DNA from: UBA7672 sp040398465
Lineage (GTDB): Bacteria; Pseudomonadota; Alphaproteobacteria; Caulobacterales; Hyphomonadaceae
Direction of reading: 5' to 3'
Assembly: GCA_040398465.1 (NCBI GenBank)
Contig: JBBAUA010000003.1
Span: forward strand, 62,001-126,000
Length of the DNA stretch: 64,000 bases
In this document: in pieces, positions 1 to 8,580 of the stretch
Numbering within the stretch: the stretch's first letter is position 1
How the letters are laid out: the number at the start of each line of letters is the position of its first letter
Translations under genes and position numbers: made by a program
The notes under the pieces: generated by a model
What the model was told of the DNA's origin: nothing
Seen by the model: only the letters and a program-made list of their open reading frames with translations
Databases searched by the model: none

Positions 1-491
1 TGTCGGCGCACGGCCTGCCGGAGACTGTGGTGCAGGCGGGCGACCCCTATCAGTGGCAGGTCGAACTCACCGCCTCGAAGATCAAACCCCTGTTGCCGCC
101 CGAATGGGAGGTCGAGGTCTGCTACCAGTCGCGCGTCGGTCCGCTGAAATGGATCGGCCCGGCGACAGACGAGTCGATCCGCAAGGCGGCGACCGACGGC
201 AAGAACATCCTGCTGTCACCCGTCGCCTTCGTGTCCGAACACATCGAGACGCTGGTCGAACTCGACATCGAGTATCGCCACCTCGCCGACGAATTTGGCG
301 TGAAGACCTATCTCCGCGCCCCCGCCCTCGGAATCGATACGGGCTTCATCGAGACGCTGGCCGATCTGGTCGAAGATGCGGTTGGGGATACAGCGCCCGA
401 CAAGATCCGCTCGTCCTGCGGCGGACGCATCTGCCCGGCCGACCGGAAGGACTGTCCGAACCGCCGGGCGTTGGCTACCAAGGCCGCCTGA
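1..491 (+). CDS. hemH: Ferrochelatase, C-terminal part (5' end outside window)
   Basis: Ferrochelatase inserts Fe2+ into protoporphyrin IX, the last step of haem synthesis. The reading frame is open from position 3 and already shows the family motif SAHGLPE at its first visible residues, so the gene starts left of the window and the GTG at 27 is not the start. The conserved SEHIETL segment carries the catalytic glutamate. The tail CGGRICPADRKDC has three cysteines spaced C-x5-C-x5-C, which resembles the C-terminal [2Fe-2S] ligand region known from Caulobacter-type ferrochelatases. It is followed 19 nt later by hemJ on the same strand, so the two probably share a transcript. Identification is firm. 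Confidence 0.93.
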   Translation, partial: SAHGLPETVVQAGDPYQWQVELTASKIKPLLPPEWEVEVCYQSRVGPLKWIGPATDESIRKAATDGKNILLSPVAFVSEHIETLVELDIEYRHLADEFGVKTYLRAPALGIDTGFIETLADLVEDAVGDTAPDKIRSSCGGRICPADRKDCPNRRALATKAA

Positions 492-510
492 ACGATCCGG
501 GGCACTGCAA

Positions 511-939
511 ATGTTCGAATGGTTTCGCGCGATCCACATCATCGGGGTCATCGCCTGGATGGCCGGGCTGATGATCTACCCGCGCCTTCTGGTTTACCGG
601 CTGGAAGCCCAGGGTGACGCCCGCTTCGAGGCGGCCATGGACAAGGCCGCCGGATCGACCCGGAAGATCATCCTGAACCCGACGATGGTGATCGTCTGGC
701 TGATGGGACTCGCGATGATCGGCGACAATTGGGAATTTTACATCACCCAAGTCTGGTTCTGGGGCAAGATCTTGCTCGTCGTCGGGCTTTCCGGATTTCA
801 TGGCTACCTGCTCGGACTCGGCAGGAAGGTCGCCGCAGGGGAGCGTCCGATCGAATCCCGCAAGCTCCGCATGATGAACGAGATTCCGATGGTCATTACC
901 ATTTTAGCGGTGATTCTCGTGGTCGTTCAGCCCTTCTAG
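511..939 (+). CDS. hemJ: Protoporphyrinogen IX oxidase HemJ
   Basis: A 142-residue integral membrane protein of the HemJ (UPF0093/CopD-like) family, which oxidises protoporphyrinogen IX to protoporphyrin IX just before ferrochelatase. An N-terminal MFEWFRAIHIIGVIAWMAGL segment carries the conserved histidine expected to bind haem, and about four hydrophobic segments follow, with a second conserved motif KLRMMNE near the end. The start is the ATG at 511; the frame is open further upstream but that part overlaps hemH and shows no family sequence. It directly follows hemH, so adjacent pathway steps are encoded together. Confidence 0.88.
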   Translation: MFEWFRAIHIIGVIAWMAGLMIYPRLLVYRLEAQGDARFEAAMDKAAGSTRKIILNPTMVIVWLMGLAMIGDNWEFYITQVWFWGKILLVVGLSGFHGYLLGLGRKVAAGERPIESRKLRMMNEIPMVITILAVILVVVQPF

Positions 940-1103
940 CGGCCAGCAACCCACCCGCGACACTTGACCAGACGGGGTTTTGGCGGTCTAACCGCGAACG
1001 TCGGCCGTCCGGTCGACGTCCTTTTCCCTTCTCAAAATTTGTCCGTCAGACCCGCGCCTCGCGCCATCTCCCGGGCAAACCACAACCGAAATGTACCTAC
1101 CCA

Positions 1104-2405
1104 ATGTCTGACGACGTCATCGAAGCGCACGAGCCGGAACACGAGCGCGTGCTGCTCAACGACCTTAAGAAGAAAACTCCGGCCGAACTGCTGGCCATGG
1201 CGGAAGAGCTCGAGGTCGAAGGCGCCTCGCTCCTGTCCAAGCAGGAACTGATGTTCGGCGTGCTCAAGGAACTGGCCGAGCGCGATGTCGAGATCATCGG
1301 CGTGGGCGTGGTCGAGGTGCTCCCCGACGGGTTCGGCTTCCTGCGCTCGCCGCAATCGAATTACCTGGCCGGTCCGGACGACATCTACGTCCAGCCGCAG
1401 ATGATCCGCAAAATGGGGCTGCGCACCGGCGACACGGTCGAAGGCACGATCCGCGGCCCCCGCGATGGCGAGCGTTACTTCGCGCTTGTCCGCGTCGCGA
1501 CTGTAAACTTCGAGGACCCGGAACGCGCCCGCCACAAGGTGCCGTTCGACAACCTCACCCCGCTCTATCCGGACGAACGCCTCCACATGGAGCCCAAGGA
1601 TCCGACCAAGAAGGATCGCTCAGGCCGCGTAATCGACATCGTCTCGCCGATCGGCAAGGGCCAGCGCGCGCTCATCGTCGCCCCGCCCCGGACCGGCAAG
1701 ACCGTCCTGCTGCAGAACATCGCGCAGTCGGTCGCTGAAAATCACCCCGAATGCTACCTGATCGTGCTTCTCATCGACGAACGTCCCGAGGAAGTCACCG
1801 ACATGCAGCGTTCGGTGAAGGGCGAAGTCATATCTTCTACCTTTGACGAGCCTGCGACGCGCCACGTCGCCGTCGCTGAAATGGTCATCGAGAAGGCCAA
1901 GCGTCTCGCTGAACATGGCCGCGATGTCGTGATCCTGCTCGACTCGATCACGCGCCTCGGCCGCGCCTACAACACCGTCGTTCCCTCCTCCGGCAAGGTT
2001 CTGACCGGCGGTGTCGACGCCAACGCCCTGCAGAAGCCGAAGCGCTTCTTCGGCGCCGCACGTAACCTGGAAGAAGGCGGCTCGCTGACCATCATCGCGA
2101 CCGCGCTGATCGAAACCGGCTCGCGCATGGACGAAGTCATCTTCGAAGAATTCAAGGGTACGGGTAACTCCGAGATCATCCTCGACCGCAAGGTCTCCGA
2201 CAAACGCATCTTCCCGGCCATCGACATCCTCAAGTCGGGCACGCGGAAGGAAGAGCTGCTCACCGACGCCAAGGAGCTGCAGAAGATCTACGTCCTCCGC
2301 CGCATCCTCAATCCGATGGGCGCGCAGGATGCGATCGAGTTCCTGCTCGACAAGATCAAGCAGACGAAGACGAACGGCGAATTCTTCGCGGCGATGAACA
2401 ACTAG
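1104..2405 (+). CDS. rho: Transcription termination factor Rho
   Basis: A 433-residue hexameric RNA-dependent ATPase/helicase that terminates transcription. An N-terminal Rho-N region (about residues 20-60, KKKTPAELLAMAEEL), an RNA-binding cold-shock-like domain (GFGFLRS near residue 80) and the ATPase core with Walker A APPRTGKTVLL (about residue 190) and Walker B VVILLDSITRLGRAYN are all present. The ATG at 1104 (MSDDVIEAHEPEHE) fits the usual length of about 420 residues; the open frame reaches back into hemJ but that part has no family sequence. A 164-bp gap upstream should hold its promoter, and a strong hairpin terminator follows 25 nt after the stop. Confidence 0.97.
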   Translation: MSDDVIEAHEPEHERVLLNDLKKKTPAELLAMAEELEVEGASLLSKQELMFGVLKELAERDVEIIGVGVVEVLPDGFGFLRSPQSNYLAGPDDIYVQPQMIRKMGLRTGDTVEGTIRGPRDGERYFALVRVATVNFEDPERARHKVPFDNLTPLYPDERLHMEPKDPTKKDRSGRVIDIVSPIGKGQRALIVAPPRTGKTVLLQNIAQSVAENHPECYLIVLLIDERPEEVTDMQRSVKGEVISSTFDEPATRHVAVAEMVIEKAKRLAEHGRDVVILLDSITRLGRAYNTVVPSSGKVLTGGVDANALQKPKRFFGAARNLEEGGSLTIIATALIETGSRMDEVIFEEFKGTGNSEIILDRKVSDKRIFPAIDILKSGTRKEELLTDAKELQKIYVLRRILNPMGAQDAIEFLLDKIKQTKTNGEFFAAMNN

Positions 2406-2430
2406 CCGATCGCCCCAAAGCCGAAATGCA

Positions 2431-2460
2431 AAACCCCGCCTCTGCAAGGAGGCGGGGTTT
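2431..2460 (+). terminator. Rho-independent terminator after rho
   Basis: A perfect 12-bp inverted repeat, AAACCCCGCCTC with its complement, separated by a 6-nt loop and ending in TTT followed by cctgtttt. It lies 25 nt after the rho stop codon and also faces the small minus-strand gene at 2490-2714. The A-run at its left end means it may work in both directions. Confidence 0.85.
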
Positions 2461-2489
2461 CCTGTTTTCATCCGACCCGTTGGCCCGCG

Positions 2490-2714
2490 CTATGCCAGCG
2501 CCGGGGCCATGCCTCGCCGCACGATCCGCGGCCGCTCCATTGTCGTCACTGTCGCTTCAGTCTTGCGGGAGGCTTCCCGCTTTTCTGGCCCCGCTTCTGG
2601 CGCCGCCACGCCCAGCCTGTTTCTCAGATCCTCGATCGACCATGCTCGCCTCATTCTCTCGCTCCTCTCGTCCGCTTCCGGCGCCCACTCCGGTTCACGC
2701 GACTGCTCGTTCAT
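2490..2714 (-). CDS. Small hypothetical protein
   Basis: A 74-residue charged, soluble-looking protein of unknown function. The start ATG (2712-2714) is preceded by a good AAGGAG ribosome site about 5 nt upstream, which is the main reason to call it real; a GTG two codons further up lies inside that site. The core reads RMRRAWSIEDLRNRLGV, a predicted amphipathic helix. It ends 30 bp from the rho terminator, which could serve both genes. Open frames on the other strand across the same DNA have poor composition and no ribosome site. No family recognised. Confidence 0.5.
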   Translation of the reverse strand: MNEQSREPEWAPEADERSERMRRAWSIEDLRNRLGVAAPEAGPEKREASRKTEATVTTMERPRIVRRGMAPALA

Positions 2715-2883
2715 TCCCACTCCTTACGCTCGCCCGACACGAGAAGAATGCGCGACGAGCCTTACTCAACTCCGAACGCGAAGACGTTCGACGAAAAATC
2801 TCCGCGATGTGATGACGATGAGCAAAGGCCTGCAACGCAAGGGCGATCTCGAATTGTCTGCGCGCGTGTGCTAGTCATTGCGC

Positions 2884-3489
2884 ATGCCGATCACACGCCA
2901 CTTCATCTCAGAGATCTATCGCGAGAGCATCGGCGACGCCGAGCTCAATGCCGATCTGCTCGATGCATCGAAGATGCTCGCGAAGGAAGACAAGGCCGGC
3001 CGCGCCTGGTGCCGCGAACATGGCTACCAAGGCTACACCTCCTACGCATCGCTCAATGATCTTCCGCAGCGCGCGACATGCTTCGACCAGCTTGTCCGTG
3101 TACTGAAGACACACACGGAGACGTTCGCGTCTCACCTGCAGATGGACTTGCGCGGCAAGCGGCTGAAGCTCGACAGCCTGTGGGTCAACGTGCTCGAGCC
3201 GGGCGGCTCTCATACCGGACACATCCATCCGCACTGCGTGATGTCAGGCACCTACTATGTGCGCGTACCCGATGGCGCATCCTCTCTGAAGTTCGAGGAC
3301 CCGCGTCTGGCGATGATGATGGCCGCCCCAGCCCCGCGCGAAGATGCGGACGAGGAACACCGTCGCTTCGTCTACGTCGCGCCGATGGCCGGCGAGGTCC
3401 TGCTCTGGGAAAGCTGGCTGCGCCACGAGGTGACGGTCAATCGCGCAAGCACGCCCAGGATCAGCATCAGCTTCAACTACCGGGTCTGA
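2884..3489 (+). CDS. Putative 2OG-Fe(II) oxygenase (TIGR02466-like)
   Basis: A 201-residue protein resembling the TIGR02466 family of putative 2-oxoglutarate/Fe(II) dioxygenases. Visible support: a double-stranded beta-helix style motif GGSHTGHIHPHCVMSGTYYV (possible metal-binding histidines), a central SSLKFEDPR strand, and a late LLWESWLRHEVTVN with the distal histidine, followed by RISISFNYRV at the C-terminus. The ATG at 2884 is preferred over a TTG two codons earlier. Substrate unknown. It converges with the dienelactone hydrolase gene, and the first parS site sits between the two. Confidence 0.72.
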   Translation: MPITRHFISEIYRESIGDAELNADLLDASKMLAKEDKAGRAWCREHGYQGYTSYASLNDLPQRATCFDQLVRVLKTHTETFASHLQMDLRGKRLKLDSLWVNVLEPGGSHTGHIHPHCVMSGTYYVRVPDGASSLKFEDPRLAMMMAAPAPREDADEEHRRFVYVAPMAGEVLLWESWLRHEVTVNRASTPRISISFNYRV

Positions 3490-3518
3490 CCGGTCGGGTG
3501 TTCACACGTCTTGCCGAA

Positions 3519-3536
3519 GCGTTTCACGTGAAACGC
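3519..3536. promoter_or_regulatory. parS: parS site 1 (ParB-binding centromere site)
   Basis: Contains the 14-bp core GTTTCACGTGAAAC at 3521-3534 with one more matching base pair on each side of a C/G pair, giving an 18-bp perfect palindrome. It lies in the convergent gap between the oxygenase and the dienelactone hydrolase gene. Core identity with the chromosomal parS consensus is complete. Confidence 0.93.
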
Positions 3537-3559
3537 GCCGGCCGCCGGCCCTACCGGCC

Positions 3560-4252
3560 CTACCGCCCGCCCAGATGCTTGTCGAAGAAGTCCATCGTCC
3601 GCTTGCTGGCCTTGAGGGCGTCGCCCTGATGGAAGTGCTTGCCGCCATCCCGTGCAAAAGCGTGGTCCCGGCCGGGGTATGAGCAGAGCAGGAAGTTCGG
3701 CGCGGTCAGGCCAGCCCTTATCTTGGCCTGGCTCTCCTTCGAGACGAAGCCATCCTCCTCCGCGATGTGAAGCAGCGCCGGTTTGAGGGCCCTACCAGCC
3801 TCACCAAGGTAGTTGTCGATGCCGACGCCGTAGTAGCTCACGGTCGCATCTGCATTGGTCCTGGTGTTGGTCAGGAAGGCCAGCAGGCCGCCGAGGCAGT
3901 AGCCTTCAGCCCCGACCTTCGAATGGCCCTGAGCACGCGCCCAGGCGATCGTGGCGGCGATATCCTCGATGCCTTTGTCGACGTTGAACGCCTTGAAGTA
4001 GGAGAAGGCCCTCTCCCATTCCGCGTCGGTCTGGTCGGTGATGTCGATACCGGGTTCAACCCGCCAGAACAGGTCCGGGCATACCGCAGTATAGCCTCCC
4101 TCGGCGAGGAAATCGGCGGTGTCGCGCATCACCTTGTTGACCCCGAAGATCTCCTGGATGACCACGATGGCCGGCCCGCCACTGGTTTTACCATCGGCGA
4201 CATAGGCGCCGAAGGATCCGTCTTTTCCCTCGATGGTAATCCTGCGGCCCAT
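3560..4252 (-). CDS. Dienelactone hydrolase family protein
   Basis: A 230-residue alpha/beta hydrolase of the dienelactone hydrolase family. The Cys-Asp-His triad is visible: nucleophile in EGYCLGG (about residue 120), aspartate in EEDGF (about 170) and histidine in GRDHAF (about 200). The ATG at 4252 starts the typical MGRRITIEGKDG N-terminus; frame-open sequence further upstream runs into the mnmE promoter region. No signal peptide, so cytoplasmic. It is divergent from mnmE with a 94-bp gap. The true substrate is unknown; many members act on lactones or esters other than dienelactone. Confidence 0.85.
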   Translation of the reverse strand: MGRRITIEGKDGSFGAYVADGKTSGGPAIVVIQEIFGVNKVMRDTADFLAEGGYTAVCPDLFWRVEPGIDITDQTDAEWERAFSYFKAFNVDKGIEDIAATIAWARAQGHSKVGAEGYCLGGLLAFLTNTRTNADATVSYYGVGIDNYLGEAGRALKPALLHIAEEDGFVSKESQAKIRAGLTAPNFLLCSYPGRDHAFARDGGKHFHQGDALKASKRTMDFFDKHLGGR

Positions 4253-4346
4253 GACCGGTACTCCCGTTCTGGATTGTTGGCTGGACGGGTTGTAGGGCTC
4301 GGTATGGCCACAACAAGCCGCTTTGGCCCGGTATGGCCGGAGCAAC

Positions 4347-5723
4347 ATGACGATCAGGCGCGGCCCTACCGACACGATCATCGCCCTGGCGTCCGGCGCC
4401 GGGCGGGCTGGTATTGCGGTCATACGGACATCAGGACCGGCATCTTCGGCCCTGCTTCGGCAGTTGGGCGCCCACGAGCCCGGTGTTTCACGTGAAACAC
4501 CGATGCCCGCGCCGCGTCGGGCTGCGATCCGGTCGCTCCACGACCCTGGCGGCGGATTCCTCGACGAGGCGCTGGTTCTCTGGATGCCGGGGCCGAATTC
4601 CTACACCGGCGAGGACACGGTCGAATTCCACGTCCATGGCGGACCGGCTGTCATTGCAGCTGTTCTCGATGCGGCCTTGGCGACCGGCCTCTGCCGGGTG
4701 GCCGAGCCGGGGGAGTTCACGCGGCGGGCGTTCGATGCGGGTCGGATGGACCTCACCCAGGCCGAGGCGATCGGGGACCTGATCGACGCCGAGACTGAGG
4801 GTCAGAGGCGGCAGGCAGGGCGCCTTTACCGAGGCGAGGCGGCGCGGACATTCGAGGCGTGGCGGGGACTTCTGATGACTGCCATGGCCGCCCTTGAAGC
4901 CTCGATCGACTTTCCCGACGAAGCCGACATCCCCGGCGAAGTGGATCTCGCGGCGCTGGCGCCGATCGCGGAATTGGCCTCCGAACTGGAGGCGGCGCTT
5001 GGTGATGCTGGGCGGTTGAACGCGGTTCGGGAAGGATTCCGGGTCGCGATTCTCGGGCCGCCCAACGCCGGGAAGTCGTCGCTCATGAACCGGCTGGCTC
5101 GGCGCGAAGCGGCCATTGTGTCCCCGATTGCAGGGACGACGCGGGACGTGGTTGAGGTCCGCCTGGTGCTTGCCGGCTTCCCGGTCTGGGTGGCGGATAC
5201 CGCCGGACTACGGGAGGCCTCGGACGCGATCGAAGCCGAAGGCGTCCGACGGGCGCTGGCCCGGGCCGAGGAGGCCGACCTCCGGATCTGGGTCAGCGAC
5301 GCGGCGGCGGATGTTTCACGTGAAACACTGACCCCTCACCGGCCCGGCGACATCGAGGTCCTGAACAAGGCTGACCTGGTCAGGACGGCGCCGGCGCGGG
5401 CGGGCGCGGAAGATGTCTTCGTGGTTTCGGCCAGGACCGGGGCCGGGTTCGAGGCGCTGGAACGGCGGCTGGTTCAGATTGTCCGGGAGCGGCTGGGGGG
5501 GGATGAGGCGCCACTCGTGACCCGCGCCAGGCACCGGGAGCTGGTCGAGCAGGCGCTCCTGGCGGTGGAAAGGGCGCTGGAAGGGGCGAAGAGCGGGATC
5601 GGGGCCGAGCTGGTGTCCGAAGACCTGCGCCTTGCCGCCCGTGCGCTGGGGCGGATTACCGGTACAATCGATGTCGAGGACCTGCTGGAGCGGATTTTCA
5701 GCCAGTTCTGCGTGGGGAAGTAG
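4347..5723 (+). CDS. mnmE: tRNA modification GTPase MnmE
   Basis: A 458-residue GTPase that works with MnmG to make the 5-carboxymethylaminomethyl modification at tRNA wobble uridine 34. An N-terminal tetrahydrofolate-binding domain (1-120) is followed by the G domain with P-loop GPPNAGKSSL (about 233), TTRD, DTAGLRE and NKAD, and the helical domain ends in the diagnostic CVGK. The ATG at 4347 gives the usual start MTIRRGPTDTIIALAS. Two parS sites lie inside the gene and are translated as VSRET at residues 47-51 and 323-327, one near the N-terminal domain and one in the G domain. A third parS starts 2 nt after the stop. Confidence 0.97.
   Translation: MTIRRGPTDTIIALASGAGRAGIAVIRTSGPASSALLRQLGAHEPGVSRETPMPAPRRAAIRSLHDPGGGFLDEALVLWMPGPNSYTGEDTVEFHVHGGPAVIAAVLDAALATGLCRVAEPGEFTRRAFDAGRMDLTQAEAIGDLIDAETEGQRRQAGRLYRGEAARTFEAWRGLLMTAMAALEASIDFPDEADIPGEVDLAALAPIAELASELEAALGDAGRLNAVREGFRVAILGPPNAGKSSLMNRLARREAAIVSPIAGTTRDVVEVRLVLAGFPVWVADTAGLREASDAIEAEGVRRALARAEEADLRIWVSDAAADVSRETLTPHRPGDIEVLNKADLVRTAPARAGAEDVFVVSARTGAGFEALERRLVQIVRERLGGDEAPLVTRARHRELVEQALLAVERALEGAKSGIGAELVSEDLRLAARALGRITGTIDVEDLLERIFSQFCVGK
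4481..4502. promoter_or_regulatory. parS: parS site 2 (inside mnmE)
   Basis: Core GTTTCACGTGAAAC at 4485-4498, extended by four matching flanking base pairs on each side to a perfect 22-bp palindrome, the longest of the seven sites. It is read in frame by mnmE as Val-Ser-Arg-Glu-Thr. Confidence 0.95.
5312..5327. promoter_or_regulatory. parS: parS site 3 (inside mnmE)
   Basis: The 16-bp sequence TGTTTCACGTGAAACA, a perfect palindrome and an exact match to the wider chromosomal parS consensus. It lies within the MnmE G domain and again encodes VSRET. Confidence 0.95.
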
Positions 5724-5724
5724 G

Positions 5725-5742
5725 ATGTTTCACGTGAAACAT
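5725..5742. promoter_or_regulatory. parS: parS site 4 (just after mnmE stop)
   Basis: Core at 5727-5740 within an 18-bp perfect palindrome beginning 2 nt after the mnmE TAG. It is the first element of the long intergenic region before mnmG. Confidence 0.95.
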
Positions 5743-5890
5743 TGGCCGGCGCACGGGGAGGCGTTCCCGCTGGCCGCTAGGGCCGCGGGCTGTGCGGACC
5801 TGGGTCCAAATTCGCCTTCAGGGTGCGAACCGAAGCATGCGCGGGCCCGAAATCGCCGGTGCTGCGAATCTCAGGGCTTCTCCAACCGCC

Positions 5891-5997
5891 GTGTCCCCCG
5901 CGCAGGCGGGGGCCTGGTCAGCGCGCGTTAGCGCGCTTCGGTGGGCGCGGGGCACTGCTTCGCGCAGGACTGGACCCCCGCCTTCGCGGGGGACCCC
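5891..5997. repeat. Inverted pair of CCCCCGC-NNNN-GCGGGGG palindromic elements
   Basis: Hairpin 1 at 5895-5912 and hairpin 2 at 5975-5992 each have a 7-bp CCCCCGC/GCGGGGG stem with a 4-nt loop. Flanking bases also match when one copy is reverse-complemented (gtc before and a cctggtc / tccagtc tail after), so these are two copies of one element in opposite orientation, about 60 bp apart. Such small GC-rich palindromes are common intergenic repeats in alphaproteobacteria. Confidence 0.7.
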
Positions 5998-6042
5998 GAC
6001 CAAGAGGTCCGCTTCCATTCGGGACCTTGCGACATCAACGGG

Positions 6043-6150
6043 GTCATTCTCGGCATTGTGCCGAAATTCCCGGTTGTGGGTTTCGAGGGGATCGGTGCCG
6101 TGGCCCCGCGATGGGCCTTCAGGGATTCTCGGGACGAGCCCGAGAATGAC
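6043..6150. repeat. Inverted pair of a second palindromic element (gtcattctcgg)
   Basis: The right copy is a full hairpin, ATTCTCGGG (6125-6133) and CCCGAGAAT (6139-6147) around a 5-nt loop. The left copy keeps gtcattctcgg at 6043-6053, an exact reverse complement of ccgagaatgac at 6140-6150, with a degenerate second arm. It is a different family from the CCCCCGC element next to it. Confidence 0.65.
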
Positions 6151-6557
6151 ACGGTGGGTGGGGCTGGATTCCGGAAGGTGATTGCCGGACGTCGCTAGGG
6201 GCCGGTCTTAGTGCGCGCTCTCCCTGTCCCAATCACGGTGAGAGCGGTTGAAGGGCATCCTGGGCGTTGTGCGGGCGCCTTGCACGAGGCTCACGAAAAC
6301 GCACAGCACCGCCTCCAGCGAAAGCTGGATGGGCGGCGGGTTGCCTGGGCCGTGTGCGCGGTTTCGTGCTCGTTTCATGCTGGGCATTACAAGTCAGCAA
6401 ACACCCCCGCCGATCTGGCGCCACGGTTTCCTCCAGGCAATTCGCCTAAGTTACTGTATTGATTGGGTAAAGACATTCTGCTTCCCCCAGGTCCCAACAA
6501 CGGCCTTCCCCCGAAAACTGCACAGTTTCCGTTTGTAGGGCCCGGTTCGGACTGCCA

Positions 6558-6575
6558 ACGTTTCACGTGAAACGT
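6558..6575. promoter_or_regulatory. parS: parS site 5 (upstream of mnmG)
   Basis: Core at 6560-6573 in an 18-bp perfect palindrome, 83 bp before the mnmG start codon. Its position could place ParB over or near the mnmG promoter. Confidence 0.94.
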
Positions 6576-6657
6576 CCGGGGCGCCTCGACGCGGGGGGCG
6601 GGCTCCCTTAAATGACCGCCCGGATCCCCAAACGACCGGGCAATAGGCAGCCGCCGC

Positions 6658-8556
6658 ATGAACGCGCCCTCTGAAACATTCGACGTCATCGTCATCGGCG
6701 GTGGACATGCCGGCGCAGAGGCCGCCGCTGCGGCTGCGCGGTTCGGGGCCAGGACGGCGCTGGTCACCCACAGACTTTCGACCATCGGCGAGATGTCGTG
6801 CAATCCAGCCATTGGCGGATTGGGCAAGGGGCATCTGGTCCGGGAGGTCGATGCGCTCGATGGCGTGATGGGCCGGGCGGCCGATCGCGGCGGGATCCAG
6901 TTCCGCATGCTCAACCGGTCCAAGGGTCCTGCCGTGCGCGGGCCGCGGACGCAGGCGGATCGCAAACTGTATCGCGAGGCGGTCCAGTCGATCCTGGCCG
7001 AGTACGAGAACCTCACGCAGATCGAGGATGGGGTCGAAGACCTCATCCTCGAGAATGGCCGGGTTGCGGGCGTCATCGGCCAATCGGGCCGCTCGTGGCG
7101 GGCAGGCGCTGTCGTGGTGACGACGGGCACATTCCTCAAAGGCCTGATCCACATTGGCGAGAAGCGGATTCCGGCGGGCCGCGTCGGCGAGGCGCCGGCC
7201 ATTGGTTTGTCGGATCGGCTCTATGGCCTCGGCCTCCAGATGGGCCGACTCAAGACCGGAACGCCTGCCCGTCTTCGCGCCTCAACTATTGAGTGGTCGG
7301 ACCTGGAAATGCAGGCGGCGGATGCCGAGCCGATCCCATTCTCGTTCCTGAACGACCGGATCGACGTGCCGCAAATTGCGTGCGGCATCACCTGGACGTC
7401 GGCCGAGGTGCACGCCGTGATCGGCGACAACCTTCACAAGTCGGCGGTCTATTCGGGGGCCATTGCCGGGCGGGGCCCGCGCTATTGCCCTTCGATCGAG
7501 GACAAGGTGAAGCGGTTTGCCGATCGCGACAAACATCAGATCTTCCTCGAGCCCGAAGGTCTGCCCGGCACCGAGTATGGCGACACCATCTATCCCAACG
7601 GGATTTCGACCTCGCTGCCGGAAGACGTGCAGGAAGCCTTCATCCGCAAGATCCACGGGCTCGCAAATGTCGAGATCCTGCGCTTCGGCTATGCGATCGA
7701 ATACGACTATGTCGACCCGCGCGAGCTGACGCCGGACCTTGCCGTGAAACGCCTGCCCGGCCTTTACCTGGCCGGCCAGATCAATGGCACGACAGGCTAT
7801 GAAGAGGCTGCAGGACAGGGCCTGGTGGCCGGTCTCAATGCGGCGCGCTTTGCGGCGGGCAGTGATCCGTACATCCTGGATCGCAGCCGCGCCTATATCG
7901 GGGTGATGATCGACGACCTCGTTACGCGGGGCGTTTCCGAGCCCTATCGCATGTTCACATCACGCGCCGAATACCGCTTGAGCCTGCGAGCGGACAATGC
8001 CGACCAGCGGCTGACCGAAGAGGGTGTTCGCGCAGGCGTTGTGGGCTCGTGCAGGCGTGAAGCGTTTCACGTGAAACATTCATCGATCGATGCGGCGCGG
8101 TCGAAACTCAACAACCTGACGCTTACGCCGAACGAGGCGCGCGGTCACGGCATCATGATCAATCTCGATGGCAAGCGCCGCAACGCGCTGGAGATCCTCG
8201 CCTATGACGGGGTCGACTTCACGCGGCTACGCGGCGTGTGGCCAGAGCTTTCCGATGTGACGCCGCAGGTCGCAGAGCAGATGGAGATCGAGGCGGCGTA
8301 TGCCGGCTATCTCGACCGCCAGGAGGCGGACATCGTCGCCTTCCGGAAGGACGAGGACATGCGGCTGCCGGCCGACATTGACTATCGCGCCATCGGCGGA
8401 CTTTCGAACGAGGCGAAGGACAAGCTCTCGACCGTGCGCCCGGCGACGCTTGGCCAGGCGGCGCGGATCGAAGGCATGACGCCCGGCGCGATCACTGCGG
8501 TGCTGGGGCACCTGAAGCGGTCGGCGAAGAAGGTCGGGCGGGCGGCGCAGGGGTGA
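6658..8556 (+). CDS. mnmG: tRNA uridine-5-carboxymethylaminomethyl modification enzyme MnmG (GidA)
   Basis: A 632-residue FAD- and NADH-dependent partner of MnmE in wobble uridine modification. The N-terminal FAD-binding motif VIVIGGGHAGAEAA (residues 10-23) is followed by the family signatures CNPAIGGLGKGHLVREVDAL and GPAVRGPRTQADR, a mid-protein GLYLAGQINGTTGYEEAA and the C-terminal helical domain. The ATG at 6658 gives the expected N-terminus. parS site 6 is translated within it as FHVKH at residues 470-474, in a different frame from the sites in mnmE. Followed by an inverted repeat and rsmG. Confidence 0.97.
   Translation: MNAPSETFDVIVIGGGHAGAEAAAAAARFGARTALVTHRLSTIGEMSCNPAIGGLGKGHLVREVDALDGVMGRAADRGGIQFRMLNRSKGPAVRGPRTQADRKLYREAVQSILAEYENLTQIEDGVEDLILENGRVAGVIGQSGRSWRAGAVVVTTGTFLKGLIHIGEKRIPAGRVGEAPAIGLSDRLYGLGLQMGRLKTGTPARLRASTIEWSDLEMQAADAEPIPFSFLNDRIDVPQIACGITWTSAEVHAVIGDNLHKSAVYSGAIAGRGPRYCPSIEDKVKRFADRDKHQIFLEPEGLPGTEYGDTIYPNGISTSLPEDVQEAFIRKIHGLANVEILRFGYAIEYDYVDPRELTPDLAVKRLPGLYLAGQINGTTGYEEAAGQGLVAGLNAARFAAGSDPYILDRSRAYIGVMIDDLVTRGVSEPYRMFTSRAEYRLSLRADNADQRLTEEGVRAGVVGSCRREAFHVKHSSIDAARSKLNNLTLTPNEARGHGIMINLDGKRRNALEILAYDGVDFTRLRGVWPELSDVTPQVAEQMEIEAAYAGYLDRQEADIVAFRKDEDMRLPADIDYRAIGGLSNEAKDKLSTVRPATLGQAARIEGMTPGAITAVLGHLKRSAKKVGRAAQG
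8064..8077. promoter_or_regulatory. parS: parS site 6 (inside mnmG)
   Basis: The 14-bp core is perfect but the flanking base pair is mismatched (c...a), so this is the shortest of the seven palindromes and perhaps the weakest site. It encodes Phe-His-Val-Lys-His. Confidence 0.9.
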
Positions 8557-8580
8557 GCTTCCGAGCCGCCACATTTGTGA

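Larger units (their letters stand above)
5743..6557. other. Intergenic region with palindromic repeats, no gene supported
   Basis: About 800 bp between parS sites 4 and 5. Several short frames are open on both strands, but they run through hairpin repeats, share typical repeat-derived peptide patterns and lack ribosome sites, so I call no gene. The content is two pairs of inverted short repeats (listed separately), then about 400 bp of ordinary sequence; a less GC-rich patch around 6445-6475 (ttactgtattgattgggt) is the likeliest place for an mnmG promoter, but I cannot define its -35/-10. Confidence 0.6.

Noticed and set aside
5743..6557. Several overlapping open frames in the mnmE-mnmG gap
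   Set aside because: They run through palindromic repeats, have no ribosome sites and show repeat-derived composition.
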